Positions 43,818 through 52,395 are shown, counted from the first letter of the stretch. The stretch is DNA of 58,802 nucleotides from an uncultured Prevotella sp. (GCA_900316565.1 ONDK01000029.1:1-58802), one strand, 5' to 3'. Notes: generated by a model not told the origin, from the letters alone. Translations and numbers: made by a program.

Positions 43818-45773
43818 ATGGACAAAAACACTATTATCGGCTTCGTGCTCATAGCTGCCGTCCTCTTTGGCTTTGCATGGTGGCAACAGCCATCAGAGGA
43901 ACAGCTGCAGGCTCAGCGCGAACAATATGAAAAGGACTCCATAGCCACAGCAAATAAACAGCAGGCAGAAAAGGCTGCACAAGCCAAGCAGAAAGCAGCG
44001 GCAATAGAAGCCGCCTCCAATGACTCCGCGCTCTTCCATACGGCAATAGCCGGAACAGCTCAGGACATCGTGCTGAAGAACTCCAAGCTGGAGCTTACCT
44101 TCAGTACCAAAGGAGCCACCGTCACAAAAGCTTATATCAAAAACGAAAAGGGCAGCAAGCGTTATGTAGGTCATGACATTGCCGACAAGAGCGGCAAGCA
44201 CGATGATCTCGGTGGCGTTACCCTCTTCGACGGCAACGACCAGCAGCTCGACTACACCCTTGTTGCCAAGGAGAACAACATCAGCACCAAGGACCTCTTC
44301 TTCACCCCGTCGAACCTTACAGACTCCACAGTAACGTTCACTGCAGAGGCCGCTCCTGGCAAGACACTGGTCATTTCCTACAAACTGGGCAAAGACTATC
44401 TGCTCCATTCCAGTCTTAAAGTGAACGGAATGGCAGGAATGTTCGACCCTAACACTTCCAAGTTGAATGTAGACTGGCACGAGAAAGTGAAGGAACAGGA
44501 GCGCGGATTTACCTTCGAAAACAGATATGCGCGTTTGGACTGGAAGGAGAAAGACGGCGACATCGACTTCCTCAGCGAGTCTTCCGACAAGGAAGAGAGC
44601 ACCGAGGAGGCTGTAGACTGGATAGCCTTCAAAAACCAGTTCTTCTCGGCTGTCATGATTTCAAAGGACGCCTTCGATAAAGGAGCCGACCTCCACAGCA
44701 CTCCTTACGACAAGAAGAGCCAGGAGAACAACCCTGTCAGATACCTTAAGGACTTCACCGCCAAGACTAAAGCAAGCTTTGATCCGACAGGTCAGAAGCC
44801 CAGCGAGTTCGAGTTCTACTTCGGTCCTAACGACTTTTACATTCTCAAGAACGTAGAGAAGCAGAGCACATTCGGAAAGGACCTCGAACTGGAGCGCATT
44901 GTCTACCTTGGTTGGCCACTCTTCAGATACATCAACAGATGGTTCACACTGCCTGTCTTCACCTTCCTTACCAACTGGGGGCTTCCTATGGGCATCGTCC
45001 TCATACTCATCACCCTGCTTCTGAAGGTCATAACCTATCCAATGGTGAAGAAGAGCTACATGTCTTCGGCAAAGATGCGTGTGCTTAAGCCGAAATTGGA
45101 CGAGGCTACAAAACAATATGACAAGCCGGAAGACCAAATGCAGAAGCAGCAGGCGATGATGCAGCTCTACTCTGAATATGGAGTAAGCCCATTGTCAGGC
45201 TGTCTGCCAATGCTCATACAGATGCCTATCTGGATTGCGATGTTCAACTTCGTGCCTAATGCTATCCAGCTCCGTGGCCAGAGCTTCCTGTGGATGCACG
45301 ACCTGAGCACCTACGATCCTATCGTGGAATGGGGCTCTAACCTCTGGCTCATAGGCGATCATCTTAGTCTGACATGCATACTCTTCGTAGGAGCCCAGCT
45401 GCTGTACAGTTGGTTCACGATGCAGTTACAGAAAGACCAGATGGTCGGCGACCAGGCTCAGCAGATGAAGATGATGCAGTGGATGATGCTTCTTATGCCA
45501 GTGATGTTCTTCTTCATCTTTAACGACTATTCGTCAGGACTAAACTTCTACTACTTCATAAGTCTCTTCTTCTCGGCAATAATCATGTTCACGCTACGGA
45601 AGACCACCAACGACGAGAAACTGCTCGCCATTCTGGAGGCCCGCCGCGCAGAGAATAAGAAGAACCCACAGAAGATGACTGGCATGGCAGCACGTCTGCA
45701 GCGCATGCAACAGGAGCAGCAGGAGCTCCAGCGCAAACGCGAGGAACTGGAGCGCAAGCGCCGTAATCTATAA
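43818..45773 (+). CDS. yidC: Membrane protein insertase YidC
   Basis: YidC inserts and folds inner-membrane proteins. The 651-residue protein has an N-terminal helix (NTIIGFVLIAAVLFGFAWW, about 3-21), an Ala/Gln/Lys coiled linker, a periplasmic P1 domain (about 70-360), and the conserved 60-kDa insertase core with TNWGLPMGIVLILITLLLK and MPIWIAMFNFVPNAI, MKMMQWMMLLMPVMFFFIF. The C-terminal tail is highly basic (ERKRRNL), which helps bind ribosomes. The ATG directly abuts the pyrG stop. Confidence 0.97.
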   Translation: MDKNTIIGFVLIAAVLFGFAWWQQPSEEQLQAQREQYEKDSIATANKQQAEKAAQAKQKAAAIEAASNDSALFHTAIAGTAQDIVLKNSKLELTFSTKGATVTKAYIKNEKGSKRYVGHDIADKSGKHDDLGGVTLFDGNDQQLDYTLVAKENNISTKDLFFTPSNLTDSTVTFTAEAAPGKTLVISYKLGKDYLLHSSLKVNGMAGMFDPNTSKLNVDWHEKVKEQERGFTFENRYARLDWKEKDGDIDFLSESSDKEESTEEAVDWIAFKNQFFSAVMISKDAFDKGADLHSTPYDKKSQENNPVRYLKDFTAKTKASFDPTGQKPSEFEFYFGPNDFYILKNVEKQSTFGKDLELERIVYLGWPLFRYINRWFTLPVFTFLTNWGLPMGIVLILITLLLKVITYPMVKKSYMSSAKMRVLKPKLDEATKQYDKPEDQMQKQQAMMQLYSEYGVSPLSGCLPMLIQMPIWIAMFNFVPNAIQLRGQSFLWMHDLSTYDPIVEWGSNLWLIGDHLSLTCILFVGAQLLYSWFTMQLQKDQMVGDQAQQMKMMQWMMLLMPVMFFFIFNDYSSGLNFYYFISLFFSAIIMFTLRKTTNDEKLLAILEARRAENKKNPQKMTGMAARLQRMQQEQQELQRKREELERKRRNL

Positions 45774-45821
45774 GTATAGGAACATTAAGCCGTCGCACCA
45801 CGACGGCTATCAGCAAAATCA

Positions 45822-48023
45822 ATGAAGAAAACAATGATAACAGCAGCTGCCGCACTGATAATGTGCGGCACTGCTTCACAAGCGCAACAAGTGAAGATTG
45901 GCAAAAGCAACATAAAGCTTGAGCAGGACACCATGACTCCGGAGGCTTTATGGGCCATGGGACGCATCGGCACGGTAACAGCAAGTCCTGATGGAAAGAA
46001 AGTGGTCTATCAGGTAGGCTACTACAGCGTTAAGGAGAACAAAGGACATCAGATGCTGTATGTCATGGATGCTAACGGGAAAAATGTTAAGCAGCTCACG
46101 ACAACTGACAAAAGCGAGACCGATCCAGCATGGATTGACAACAATACAATAGCCTTTCTCTCTGACGGACAGATATGGAAGATAACTGTCGACGGAGAGA
46201 ACCGCACGAAGTTGACTTCAGATAAGACGGACATCGAAGGCTTTAAGTTCAGTCCTGACGGAAAGAAGGTAGTAATAATCAAGAGCCTGCCCTACTATGG
46301 CAGTATAAAGAAAAACCCGTCAGACCTTCCAAAGGCTACGGGACGTCTCATAACCGACATGAACTACCGCCATTGGGATCACTATGTAGAGAGTATTCCA
46401 CATCCGTTTGTCGCCAGCGTTGCCGCCGACGGCACCATCGATACAGGCGTCGACATACTTAAGGACGAGCCATTCGAATGTCCTATGGCTCCTTTCGGTG
46501 GCATAGAGCAGATAGACTGGAGCAAAGATTCTAAGTTCGTGGCCTACACCTGCCGTAAAAAGGAAGGCGTCAAATATGCAATCTCCACCGATGCCGACAT
46601 ATACCTGTATAATATAGAGACAAAGCAGACAAAGAACCTCTGCAAGGACGATGCCGACAAGGGACTGCTCAGTGAGTGGGCAAAGGCCGATTCCACCATC
46701 GACGCCACTAAGAGCATGCGCAACCAGGCTATCGATTCTGAGAAGTTCCAGACGCTGAACGTAGGCTACGACGTGAACCCTAAGTTCTCTCCTGACGGCA
46801 ACTTCGTAGCATGGCAGAGCATGGCACGCAACGGCTATGAGAGCGATCTCAACAGGCTTTGCATCTACGACCTCAAAAAGCACACAAAGTCGTACGCTAC
46901 AACAGCAAAGAACTTCGACACCAATGTCGACGACTACTGTTGGGCTCCTGACAGCAAGAGTCTTTATCTCACCGGTGTCTGGCATGCTACGGAACGCATA
47001 TGGAACGTCAGTGTAAACGGTGGCAAAGTCAGACAGATTACCGACGACAGCTATAATGACTTTGGAAGCATTCAGATGCTCAACGGCAAGCAACTGCTAG
47101 CCACACGCCACTCGATGCTCCACCCAGACGATATCTTCATCGTCACGCCATCCAAGAAGGACAAGGCAGCTATTGTCACTCAGATAACTGATGAGAACAA
47201 ACAGATCTTCGACCAGCTCGCAAGTGCACAGGTGGAGCAGCGGTGGGTGAGGACCACCGACGGCAAGCAGGAACTTGTTTGGATTATCCTGCCGCCACAC
47301 TTCGACAAGACAAAGAAGTACCCTACCCTACTCTACTGCGAAGGCGGACCACAGAGCCCGGTAAGCCAGTTCTGGAGCTACCGTTGGAACTTCTCCATCA
47401 TGGCCGCACACGGCTACGTCATCGTAGCACCTAACCGCCGTGGACTGCCTGGCTTCGGCTCGGAATGGAACGAAGAGGTAAGCCGCGATTGGACTGGACA
47501 GTGCATGGACGACTATCTCTCTGCCATCGACGACGCTGTGGCCAACCTGCCATACGTCGATAAAGACAGGCTGGGTGCTGTAGGAGCATCTTTCGGAGGC
47601 TTCTCGGTCTACTACCTCGCCGGACATCACAACAAGCGTTTCAAGTGCTTCATTGCCCACGATGGTGCATTCAACCTAGAGTCGATGTACACCGACACTG
47701 AGGAGGCTTGGTTCTCCAACTGGGAATACGACGATGCCTACTGGAACAAGGACCAGACCGACGCTGCCCGTAAGACATATGAGAACAGCCCGCACAAAGC
47801 TGTGGACAACTGGGACACTCCTATCCTCTGCATTCACGGAGAGAAGGACTACCGCATCAATGCCAACCAAGGCATGGGAGCTTTCAACGCAGCACGCATG
47901 CGAGGCATCCCGGCCGAGCTTCTTCTCTTCCCTGATGAGAACCACTGGGTACTGAAACCACAAAACGGCATTCTCTGGCAGCGTACATTCTTCGACTGGC
48001 TTGACCGTTGGCTGAAGAAATAA
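45822..48023 (+). CDS. S9 family serine peptidase (DPP5 / acylaminoacyl-peptidase-like), exported
   Basis: The 733-residue protein carries a signal peptide (MKKTMITAAAALIMCGTASQA). It then has an N-terminal beta-propeller with recurring SPDGKKVVY-type blades (about 45-450) and a C-terminal alpha/beta-hydrolase with catalytic Ser in GASFGGFS (about 589), Asp in HGEKDYRI (about 673) and His in DENHWV (about 706). The layout matches the periplasmic dipeptidyl-peptidase 5 of Porphyromonas-type bacteria, which releases dipeptides. Such enzymes feed amino-acid use in this group. It sits 48 nt after yidC and ends at a hairpin. The exact peptide preference cannot be read here. Confidence 0.93.
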   Translation: MKKTMITAAAALIMCGTASQAQQVKIGKSNIKLEQDTMTPEALWAMGRIGTVTASPDGKKVVYQVGYYSVKENKGHQMLYVMDANGKNVKQLTTTDKSETDPAWIDNNTIAFLSDGQIWKITVDGENRTKLTSDKTDIEGFKFSPDGKKVVIIKSLPYYGSIKKNPSDLPKATGRLITDMNYRHWDHYVESIPHPFVASVAADGTIDTGVDILKDEPFECPMAPFGGIEQIDWSKDSKFVAYTCRKKEGVKYAISTDADIYLYNIETKQTKNLCKDDADKGLLSEWAKADSTIDATKSMRNQAIDSEKFQTLNVGYDVNPKFSPDGNFVAWQSMARNGYESDLNRLCIYDLKKHTKSYATTAKNFDTNVDDYCWAPDSKSLYLTGVWHATERIWNVSVNGGKVRQITDDSYNDFGSIQMLNGKQLLATRHSMLHPDDIFIVTPSKKDKAAIVTQITDENKQIFDQLASAQVEQRWVRTTDGKQELVWIILPPHFDKTKKYPTLLYCEGGPQSPVSQFWSYRWNFSIMAAHGYVIVAPNRRGLPGFGSEWNEEVSRDWTGQCMDDYLSAIDDAVANLPYVDKDRLGAVGASFGGFSVYYLAGHHNKRFKCFIAHDGAFNLESMYTDTEEAWFSNWEYDDAYWNKDQTDAARKTYENSPHKAVDNWDTPILCIHGEKDYRINANQGMGAFNAARMRGIPAELLLFPDENHWVLKPQNGILWQRTFFDWLDRWLKK

Positions 48024-48046
48024 GTCGGCTAGACAAACTCATACAT

Positions 48047-48089
48047 TGTAAAAGGTTAGCTATAAAAGTATAAAAGCTAGCCTTTTACA
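48047..48089 (+). terminator. Hairpin after the S9 peptidase gene
   Basis: TGTAAAAGGTTAGCT pairs with AGCTAGCCTTTTACA around a 13-nt AT loop. No T run follows outside the stem, though the descending arm contains TTTT, so termination is likely but not certain. The rest of the gap to 48272 shows no clear promoter. Confidence 0.65.
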
Positions 48090-48272
48090 TCATATGAAAC
48101 AAACATTAGCAACGCGACAATACAACACTGTCATAGAGGTATATGGAGCGTGCTACAAAGGTTAGAAAAATAACGAGGAAAAGAACACAAACTTTATTTA
48201 TAATCATCAACAATTTACTCCAAGGCTGTCTGACGGTTTCAAATCCGGAGAGACTTTGGAAACAGTAGCATT

Positions 48273-49691
48273 ATGGTAGAAAAAATTAGAACAATTCTCA
48301 GCGACAGCAAAAGTGCCCGCTGGACAGCGCTGTTCATCGTGGCCTTCACGATGATGATGGGCTATTTTATCACTGACGTTATGTCGCCATTGGAAGTGCT
48401 CCTTACGAAGAGCACTGCTGAAGGAGGGCTGGGCTGGACCTCCGACGACTATGGATTCTTCTCCGGCAGTTACGGTTACATCAACGTCTTTCTGCTCATG
48501 CTCTTCTTCGGTGGAATCATTCTCGACAAGATGGGCATCCGTTTCACCGGTGTCATGTCTTGCGGACTGATGGTCATCGGAGTATGCATAAAGTACTTTG
48601 GCGTAACTCACGACTTTGAAGGAGCGCGCTTTACCATCGACTTTCTGAACTTCTCTCTGCCCATGTCGGCTGCAGTGGCATCATTTGGATTCGCCATCTT
48701 CGGTACAGGATGCGAGATATGCGGTATCACGGTTTCGAAAATCATCACGAAATGGTTCACAGGCCATGAGCTCGCAAGTGCTATGGGTATCCAGGTGGCA
48801 CTGGCCCGTATGGGCACAGCAGGAGCAATGATGGGTTCTCTGCCTCTGGCAAAAGCTTTCGGTGGCAAAGTGGGAGCACCGGTACTGCTCGGAACAGTAC
48901 TGCTTATCATCGGTTTCCTGGCATTCATCGTATACACGGTGATGGATAAAAAACTCGACAAGAGCATTGAGGACGCAAAGATTGCCGACAGAACAGCTGC
49001 AGGAGCTGCAGAGGAAAAGGAGATCAAGGAGACAGAAGATGCAGAAGAGGATGAAAAATTCCATTTCTCAGACCTCAAATACATTTTCTCTAATCCAGGC
49101 TTCTGGTGCATCTGTCTGCTTTGCCTGCTCTTCTACAGCGGAGTGTTCCCATTCCTGAAGTTCGCCACCAAACTGATGATTGCCAACTATAACGTACCGG
49201 AGAGCCTCGCTGGTATCATCCCGGGACTCATTCCTTTCGGCACGATACTGCTGACACCTCTCTTTGGTTCACTCTATGACCGCATAGGTAAGGGAGCCAC
49301 ACTGATGCTCATCGGTTCCGTAATGCTCACTGCCGTACACTTCATATTCGCTATCCACATCCTGCCCTACTGGTGGTTTGCCGTTATCGTCATGATAACT
49401 CTGGGTATAGCATTCTCTTTGGTACCTTCAGCCATGTGGCCGAGCGTTCCAAAGATTATTCCGATGAAAACCCTAGGCTCCGCTTACTCCATCATCTTCT
49501 ATATCCAGAACATTGGACTGAGCCTTGTACCGGTACTCATAGGTAAAATCAACGGCATAGACCAGACATACACCACAAGTATGAGCATCTTCTGTGCCTT
49601 CGGAGCAGCAGCTGTCGTCCTCTCTGTTCTCCTGATTATCATCGACAAGAAAAAGCACTACGGTCTGCAGGAGGCAAACATCAAAAAGTAA
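48273..49691 (+). CDS. Major facilitator superfamily transporter
   Basis: The 472-residue protein has 12 predicted membrane helices in two halves of six, with the family loop motif after helix 2 visible as GGIILDKMGIRFTG (about 80-93), and a second-half counterpart FGSLYDRIGKGAT (about 333-345). A long charged cytoplasmic loop in the middle (about 225-265, rich in Lys, Asp and Glu) separates the halves. The substrate is not evident; nearby regulator TetR is convergent, so regulation by it would be in trans. Start at ATG 48273. Confidence 0.88.
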   Translation: MVEKIRTILSDSKSARWTALFIVAFTMMMGYFITDVMSPLEVLLTKSTAEGGLGWTSDDYGFFSGSYGYINVFLLMLFFGGIILDKMGIRFTGVMSCGLMVIGVCIKYFGVTHDFEGARFTIDFLNFSLPMSAAVASFGFAIFGTGCEICGITVSKIITKWFTGHELASAMGIQVALARMGTAGAMMGSLPLAKAFGGKVGAPVLLGTVLLIIGFLAFIVYTVMDKKLDKSIEDAKIADRTAAGAAEEKEIKETEDAEEDEKFHFSDLKYIFSNPGFWCICLLCLLFYSGVFPFLKFATKLMIANYNVPESLAGIIPGLIPFGTILLTPLFGSLYDRIGKGATLMLIGSVMLTAVHFIFAIHILPYWWFAVIVMITLGIAFSLVPSAMWPSVPKIIPMKTLGSAYSIIFYIQNIGLSLVPVLIGKINGIDQTYTTSMSIFCAFGAAAVVLSVLLIIIDKKKHYGLQEANIKK

Positions 49692-49723
49692 GTTTAATAG
49701 CATACACTTACAACAATACATAC

Positions 49724-49761
49724 AAAAGGCTTACCACCTATACAGTGGTAAGCCTTTTTTT
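49724..49761. terminator. Bidirectional terminator between the MFS and TetR genes
   Basis: AAAAGGCTTACCAC pairs with GTGGTAAGCCTTTT around CTATACA; on plus it is followed by T7, on minus by TTTTG. It serves two convergent genes. Confidence 0.92.
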
Positions 49762-49798
49762 AATATCTAACATAAAAAATATATATAATCCGCCTGCC

Positions 49799-50386
49799 CT
49801 ACTTACTCTTTCCCAAAGCACCATAGACGACTTTAGCCACGAGAGGCTTACTGCTTTCCTCAGTGAGGCCGTGGCCGAGACGGCCGTAGATAAACGGGAC
49901 CTCAAGGCCCTTAATACAGTAGTGGGTAATCTCTGCAACAAGCTCCACATTCTCAATGTCGAACTCACCGTCTGCCTTTCCATCGGTATAAACCTTACGG
50001 AAAAGTTGAATTTCATCGTCATCGAACCGCTTGCGCACCTTCTCCACCATCCAGATATTACGGAAGAACTCTGCACGAAGATTACCATTGCGCATCACCG
50101 TCTCCTTAATCATACTCAGATGGGTATATATAAGCTCTATGATTTTATCCTGGGGTTTTATCTTCTTTGCAGCCACCTCATCAAGCTTATCACTCAACCG
50201 CTCCAACTCCCCCTCAATAACAGCATAATATACATCCTCTTTGCTGTTGAAGTAGGTGTAAAGCGTACGGCGACCCTTGCCACTAGCCTTTGCTATATCA
50301 TTCATTGTTGTATTGGCGATGCCGTTCTTGGCAAACAACTGACGCGCAACATCAACAAGTTTTTGTCTCGTCTTCGATATTGACAT
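49799..50386 (-). CDS. TetR/AcrR family transcriptional regulator
   Basis: The 195-residue protein has the TetR N-terminal helix-turn-helix: ARQLFAKNGIANTTMNDIAKASGKGRRTLYTYFNSKEDV in pieces, about 14-52. The remaining helical ligand-binding domain (55-195) has no recognised ligand. It is convergent with the MFS gene. Two inverted repeats TGCACA-N11/12-TGTGCA lie at its promoter (50414-50437, 50483-50506), which suggests autoregulation. Target genes beyond itself cannot be named. Confidence 0.92.
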   Translation of the reverse strand: MSISKTRQKLVDVARQLFAKNGIANTTMNDIAKASGKGRRTLYTYFNSKEDVYYAVIEGELERLSDKLDEVAAKKIKPQDKIIELIYTHLSMIKETVMRNGNLRAEFFRNIWMVEKVRKRFDDDEIQLFRKVYTDGKADGEFDIENVELVAEITHYCIKGLEVPFIYGRLGHGLTEESSKPLVAKVVYGALGKSK

Positions 50387-50413
50387 AATACATACCTTTT
50401 AAAAAAGTTGAAC

Positions 50414-50506
50414 TGCACAAGCATTTCTACGTGTGCAAAAGTACACCTTTTATTTCTATTCCACAAACTTTTTAAACAAAAATGCACAAAGATTTACTAT
50501 GTGCAT
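50414..50506 (-). promoter_or_regulatory. tetR promoter with two matching inverted-repeat operators
   Basis: On the minus strand TTTG (50464-50467), 20 bp, TACTTTTG (50436-50443) is a full-consensus promoter. TGCACA-N12-TGTGCA (50414-50437) covers the start point and part of the -7 box. ATGCACA-N11-TGTGCAT (50482-50506) lies just upstream of the -33 element. Paired half-sites of the same sequence, on both sides of the promoter, are what a TetR-type autorepressor would bind. Confidence 0.6.
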
Positions 50507-50628
50507 ATATGCATCTACCCAGAAACCGACGACTTAATACATACAAAAAAAAATATTACCGTTCGGCGCTGGTTGATTTCGTTCATTTCCATTCGCTTTG
50601 GTTGAGTTTTTATTTTCCAGATTGTTTC

Positions 50629-50660
50629 GTTGCAAAGTTGAGAGGGAGTTGCTATCTTTG
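50629..50660 (+). promoter_or_regulatory. Distal promoter upstream of the 22-bp repeat array
   Basis: GTTG (50629-50632), 20 bp, TATCTTTG (50653-50660). Its transcript would begin near 50665 and run through the repeat array into the HU-like gene. Confidence 0.5.
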
Positions 50661-50689
50661 TACGCAAAACGTAATAATTTTTATTGCAT

Positions 50690-50777
50690 GACGACCGCCA
50701 CACAATCATATGACGGACGCCACACAATTCTGCGACGGTCGCCACGTAATCGCGTGACGGTCGTCGCAGAATAATCT
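50690..50777. repeat. Four 22-bp degenerate tandem units
   Basis: Units start at 50690, 50712, 50734 and 50756: GACGACCGCCACACAATCATAT, then variants with GACGGACGCCACACAAT, GACGGTCGCCACGTAAT, GACGGTCGTCGCAGAAT. The period is strict and the changes tend to preserve CG-rich complementarity (CGACGGTCG/CGACCGTCG-like). Resembles the 20-bp array at 18139-18238 (both have (T)NACGAC-NNC). It lies in the leader or promoter zone of the HU-like gene. Confidence 0.75.
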
Positions 50778-50782
50778 TTTCG

Positions 50783-50814
50783 CTTGGTTATATCGATATT
50801 TATTCTTAACTTTA
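50783..50814 (+). promoter_or_regulatory. Proximal promoter of the HU-like gene
   Basis: CTTG (50783-50786), 20 bp, TAACTTTA (50807-50814), one base off at each element. Leader about 55 nt. Confidence 0.45.
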
Positions 50815-50874
50815 CATCAAACAATGATAAGCCGCACCAATAACTAAACAAATGCAAACTCAGAAACGATAAAC

Positions 50875-51237
50875 ATGGAGATAAAATACGAAATACACAA
50901 TATTGAGAACTCGCAAGGAACAGGTGAAAAGCGCATATACATACAACTTCATAATAATCCGGCTATGACTGCTGACGAGCTTTCAAAAGAAATACAGGAG
51001 ACTTGTACGGTTACTCCTTCCGATGTAAAAACCGTCATGACTGAGATTTGTCATATCGCCATCCGTGAACTGTCAAGCGGCAACCGTTTCTACCTGCCCG
51101 AAATGGGTTATCTGTCTCTGTCGGTGGGACACATACCACCGTCATTGAAGCCGAACGAAAAGATAACGGGCAAGGATGTCTTTTTGAGAAATCCGAAGCA
51201 CAGGATAGTTCTTGTCTGCACCAGACTGGGGTGCTGA
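50875..51237 (+). CDS. HU-like DNA-binding protein
   Basis: The 120-residue protein resembles the HU/IHF-type family common in Bacteroidota. An N-terminal strand (IKYEIHNIENSQGTGEKRIYIQLHNN, in pieces) precedes a helical HU core (MTADELSKEIQE, DVKTVMTEICHIAIRELSSGNRFYLPEMGYLSLSVG, in pieces). The C-terminal end is VFLRNPKHRIVLVCTRLGC. It would bind and bend DNA, without known sequence specificity. The 22-bp repeats lie just upstream. Monocistronic; followed by tRNA-fMet. Confidence 0.8.
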   Translation: MEIKYEIHNIENSQGTGEKRIYIQLHNNPAMTADELSKEIQETCTVTPSDVKTVMTEICHIAIRELSSGNRFYLPEMGYLSLSVGHIPPSLKPNEKITGKDVFLRNPKHRIVLVCTRLGC

Positions 51238-51302
51238 GCAGTTACGGATGCGTTCCTATTGCTAAATAAATGTTAAAACACGCAGACAAAACCACAAAAA
51301 TT

Positions 51303-51333
51303 TTTGTCGTGTCGCAAAAAAGCAGTACCTTTG
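51303..51333 (+). promoter_or_regulatory. Initiator tRNA promoter
   Basis: TTTG (51303-51306), 19 bp, TACCTTTG (51326-51333): full consensus. Transcription would begin about 25 nt before the tRNA 5' end. Confidence 0.7.
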
Positions 51334-51363
51334 CACCCGCAAACAAGAAAGAACGATAAATAT

Positions 51364-51436
51364 CGCGGAGTGGAGCAGTTGGTAGCTCGCCAGGCTCATA
51401 ACCTGGAGGTCGCACGTTCGAGTCCTGCCTCCGCAA
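51364..51436 (+). tRNA. Initiator tRNA-fMet (anticodon CAT)
   Basis: A 73-nt cloverleaf with a CAT anticodon in the loop CTCATAA. The 1:72 position is a C-A mismatch, the hallmark of bacterial initiator tRNA that blocks peptidyl-tRNA hydrolase and lets it be formylated. D arm GAGC-AGTTGGTA-GCTC is normal; CCA is not encoded. Two oddities: the anticodon stem CCAGG/CCTGG has A29-U41 in place of the first of the three usual G-C pairs, and the T stem GCACG/CCTGC has an unpaired C-C at 52:62 (base 51415 is C where G would pair). A terminator follows. Confidence 0.95.
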
Positions 51437-51444
51437 CTATAACG

Positions 51445-51468
51445 TCCGAAGTCGTTGTTCGGATTTTT
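51445..51468 (+). terminator. tRNA-fMet terminator
   Basis: TCCGAA and TTCGGA pair around GTCGTTG and are followed by six T. Confidence 0.85.
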
Positions 51469-51615
51469 TGTTTTTGTCCGAAACAATACCGGTCGATTTT
51501 AGTTAAGTATTTGTAGTAGATATAATGTTATTCAAGTTTAGCAAGTAAAAAATACACTTTACTGACACGCACTTCATTCACGTACCTCTCTTTAACTTGC
51601 TTTAACTTGGTTTCC

Positions 51616-51646
51616 CTTGCCCTTTAATAACTTTTGGCTATCTTTG
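51616..51646 (+). promoter_or_regulatory. Promoter of the HxlR regulator gene
   Basis: CTTG (51616-51619), 19 bp, TATCTTTG (51639-51646). A 10-bp direct repeat TTTAACTTG(C/G) lies immediately upstream at 51591-51610; it may be a regulator site. Confidence 0.6.
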
Positions 51647-51677
51647 CCATAATAAGTAAGAAACAACAGAAAGAGTT

Positions 51678-52028
51678 ATGGCAAAGAAAGTAATCAATCC
51701 CGAATATCTCACGTGTCCGATCCGTCAGGTCATCAGCCGCTTTGGCGATAAGTGGTCGATGCTCGTACTCTATTCACTCAATGCCAGTGAGACGGGGGTT
51801 ATGCGGTTCAACGAGCTCCACTCCCACATGAGCGACTGCTCGCAGAAGATGCTTTCTAAGACATTGAAGGAACTGAACGAGAGCCATCTCGTCGACCGCA
51901 AGGTCTATCCCGAGGTTCCTCCGCGCGTTGAGTACCGCCTAACAGACACCGGCAAGTCGCTCATACCCGCAATGAACCAGCTCATTGATTGGGCAAAAGA
52001 ACACTTCGACGATGTGGTGAGAAAATAA
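51678..52028 (+). CDS. HxlR family transcriptional regulator
   Basis: The 116-residue protein is a small winged-helix dimer of the HxlR type: a Cys near the N-terminus in TCPIRQVISRFGDKWSMLVLYSL (in pieces, about 11-33), recognition helix around CSQKMLSKTLKEL (about 53-65), and the wing VYPEVPPRVEYRLTDTGKSL (in pieces). The family often senses redox-active or thiol-reactive compounds through that Cys and controls an adjacent oxidoreductase. Here the convergent neighbour is an internally deleted NAD(P)H-binding gene. A promoter is at 51616-51646. Confidence 0.92.
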   Translation: MAKKVINPEYLTCPIRQVISRFGDKWSMLVLYSLNASETGVMRFNELHSHMSDCSQKMLSKTLKELNESHLVDRKVYPEVPPRVEYRLTDTGKSLIPAMNQLIDWAKEHFDDVVRK

Positions 52029-52043
52029 CTCCTTTAATCCTAA

Positions 52044-52077
52044 CAAAAAAAGGAGCGACCGTCCGGCCGCCCCTTAT
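52044..52077 (-). terminator. Terminator of the deleted NAD(P)H-binding gene
   Basis: On the minus strand AAGGGGCG pairs with CGCTCCTT (one mismatch) across GGCCGGACGGT, followed by TTTTTTTG. It may also end HxlR transcripts coming from the other side. Confidence 0.75.
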
Positions 52078-52086
52078 CATAATTTC

Positions 52087-52395
52087 TTAGTATCCGATAG
52101 TGAAGCGCTCCTTGTGGTGAGCTGGTTTCTCCAGCTCGTCGACCATTGCCACAGCGTAGTCCTGGACAGAGATGTGGCTGGAGTTTGTGACCGGGTCGAT
52201 GATTAGATCGTCTTTGCCAAGACGGAACTTACCCGTGCGTTCACCACGCTCGTCAAACTCTCCGGCGGGAGAGAAGTTGGGCAGCTTGGTGGCGTTGCGT
52301 ACCACTGCCGTCACCTTATGACCACGAGAGATAAGCTCGTTGAGTACTGCTGGACCCACGAATCCTGTTGCACCGATTAAAACTACATTTGCCAT
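52087..52395 (-). pseudogene. NAD(P)H-binding protein with an in-frame internal deletion
   Basis: The 102-residue product joins the N-terminal nucleotide-binding part of an NAD(P)H-binding/NmrA-like oxidoreductase (MANVVLIGATGFVGPAVLNE, Gly-rich loop about 8-13, continuing to KVTAVVRN) directly to its C-terminal part (SPAGEFDERGERTGKFRLG to ISVQDYAVAMVDELE and ERFTIGY). Intact relatives are about 210 residues, so roughly 110 residues are absent with the frame kept. The start (ATG 52393-52395), promoter (TAACTTTG at 52419-52426, minus strand) and terminator are intact, so it may still be expressed. Loss of the middle removes most of the Rossmann sheet, so activity is unlikely. Confidence 0.75.
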
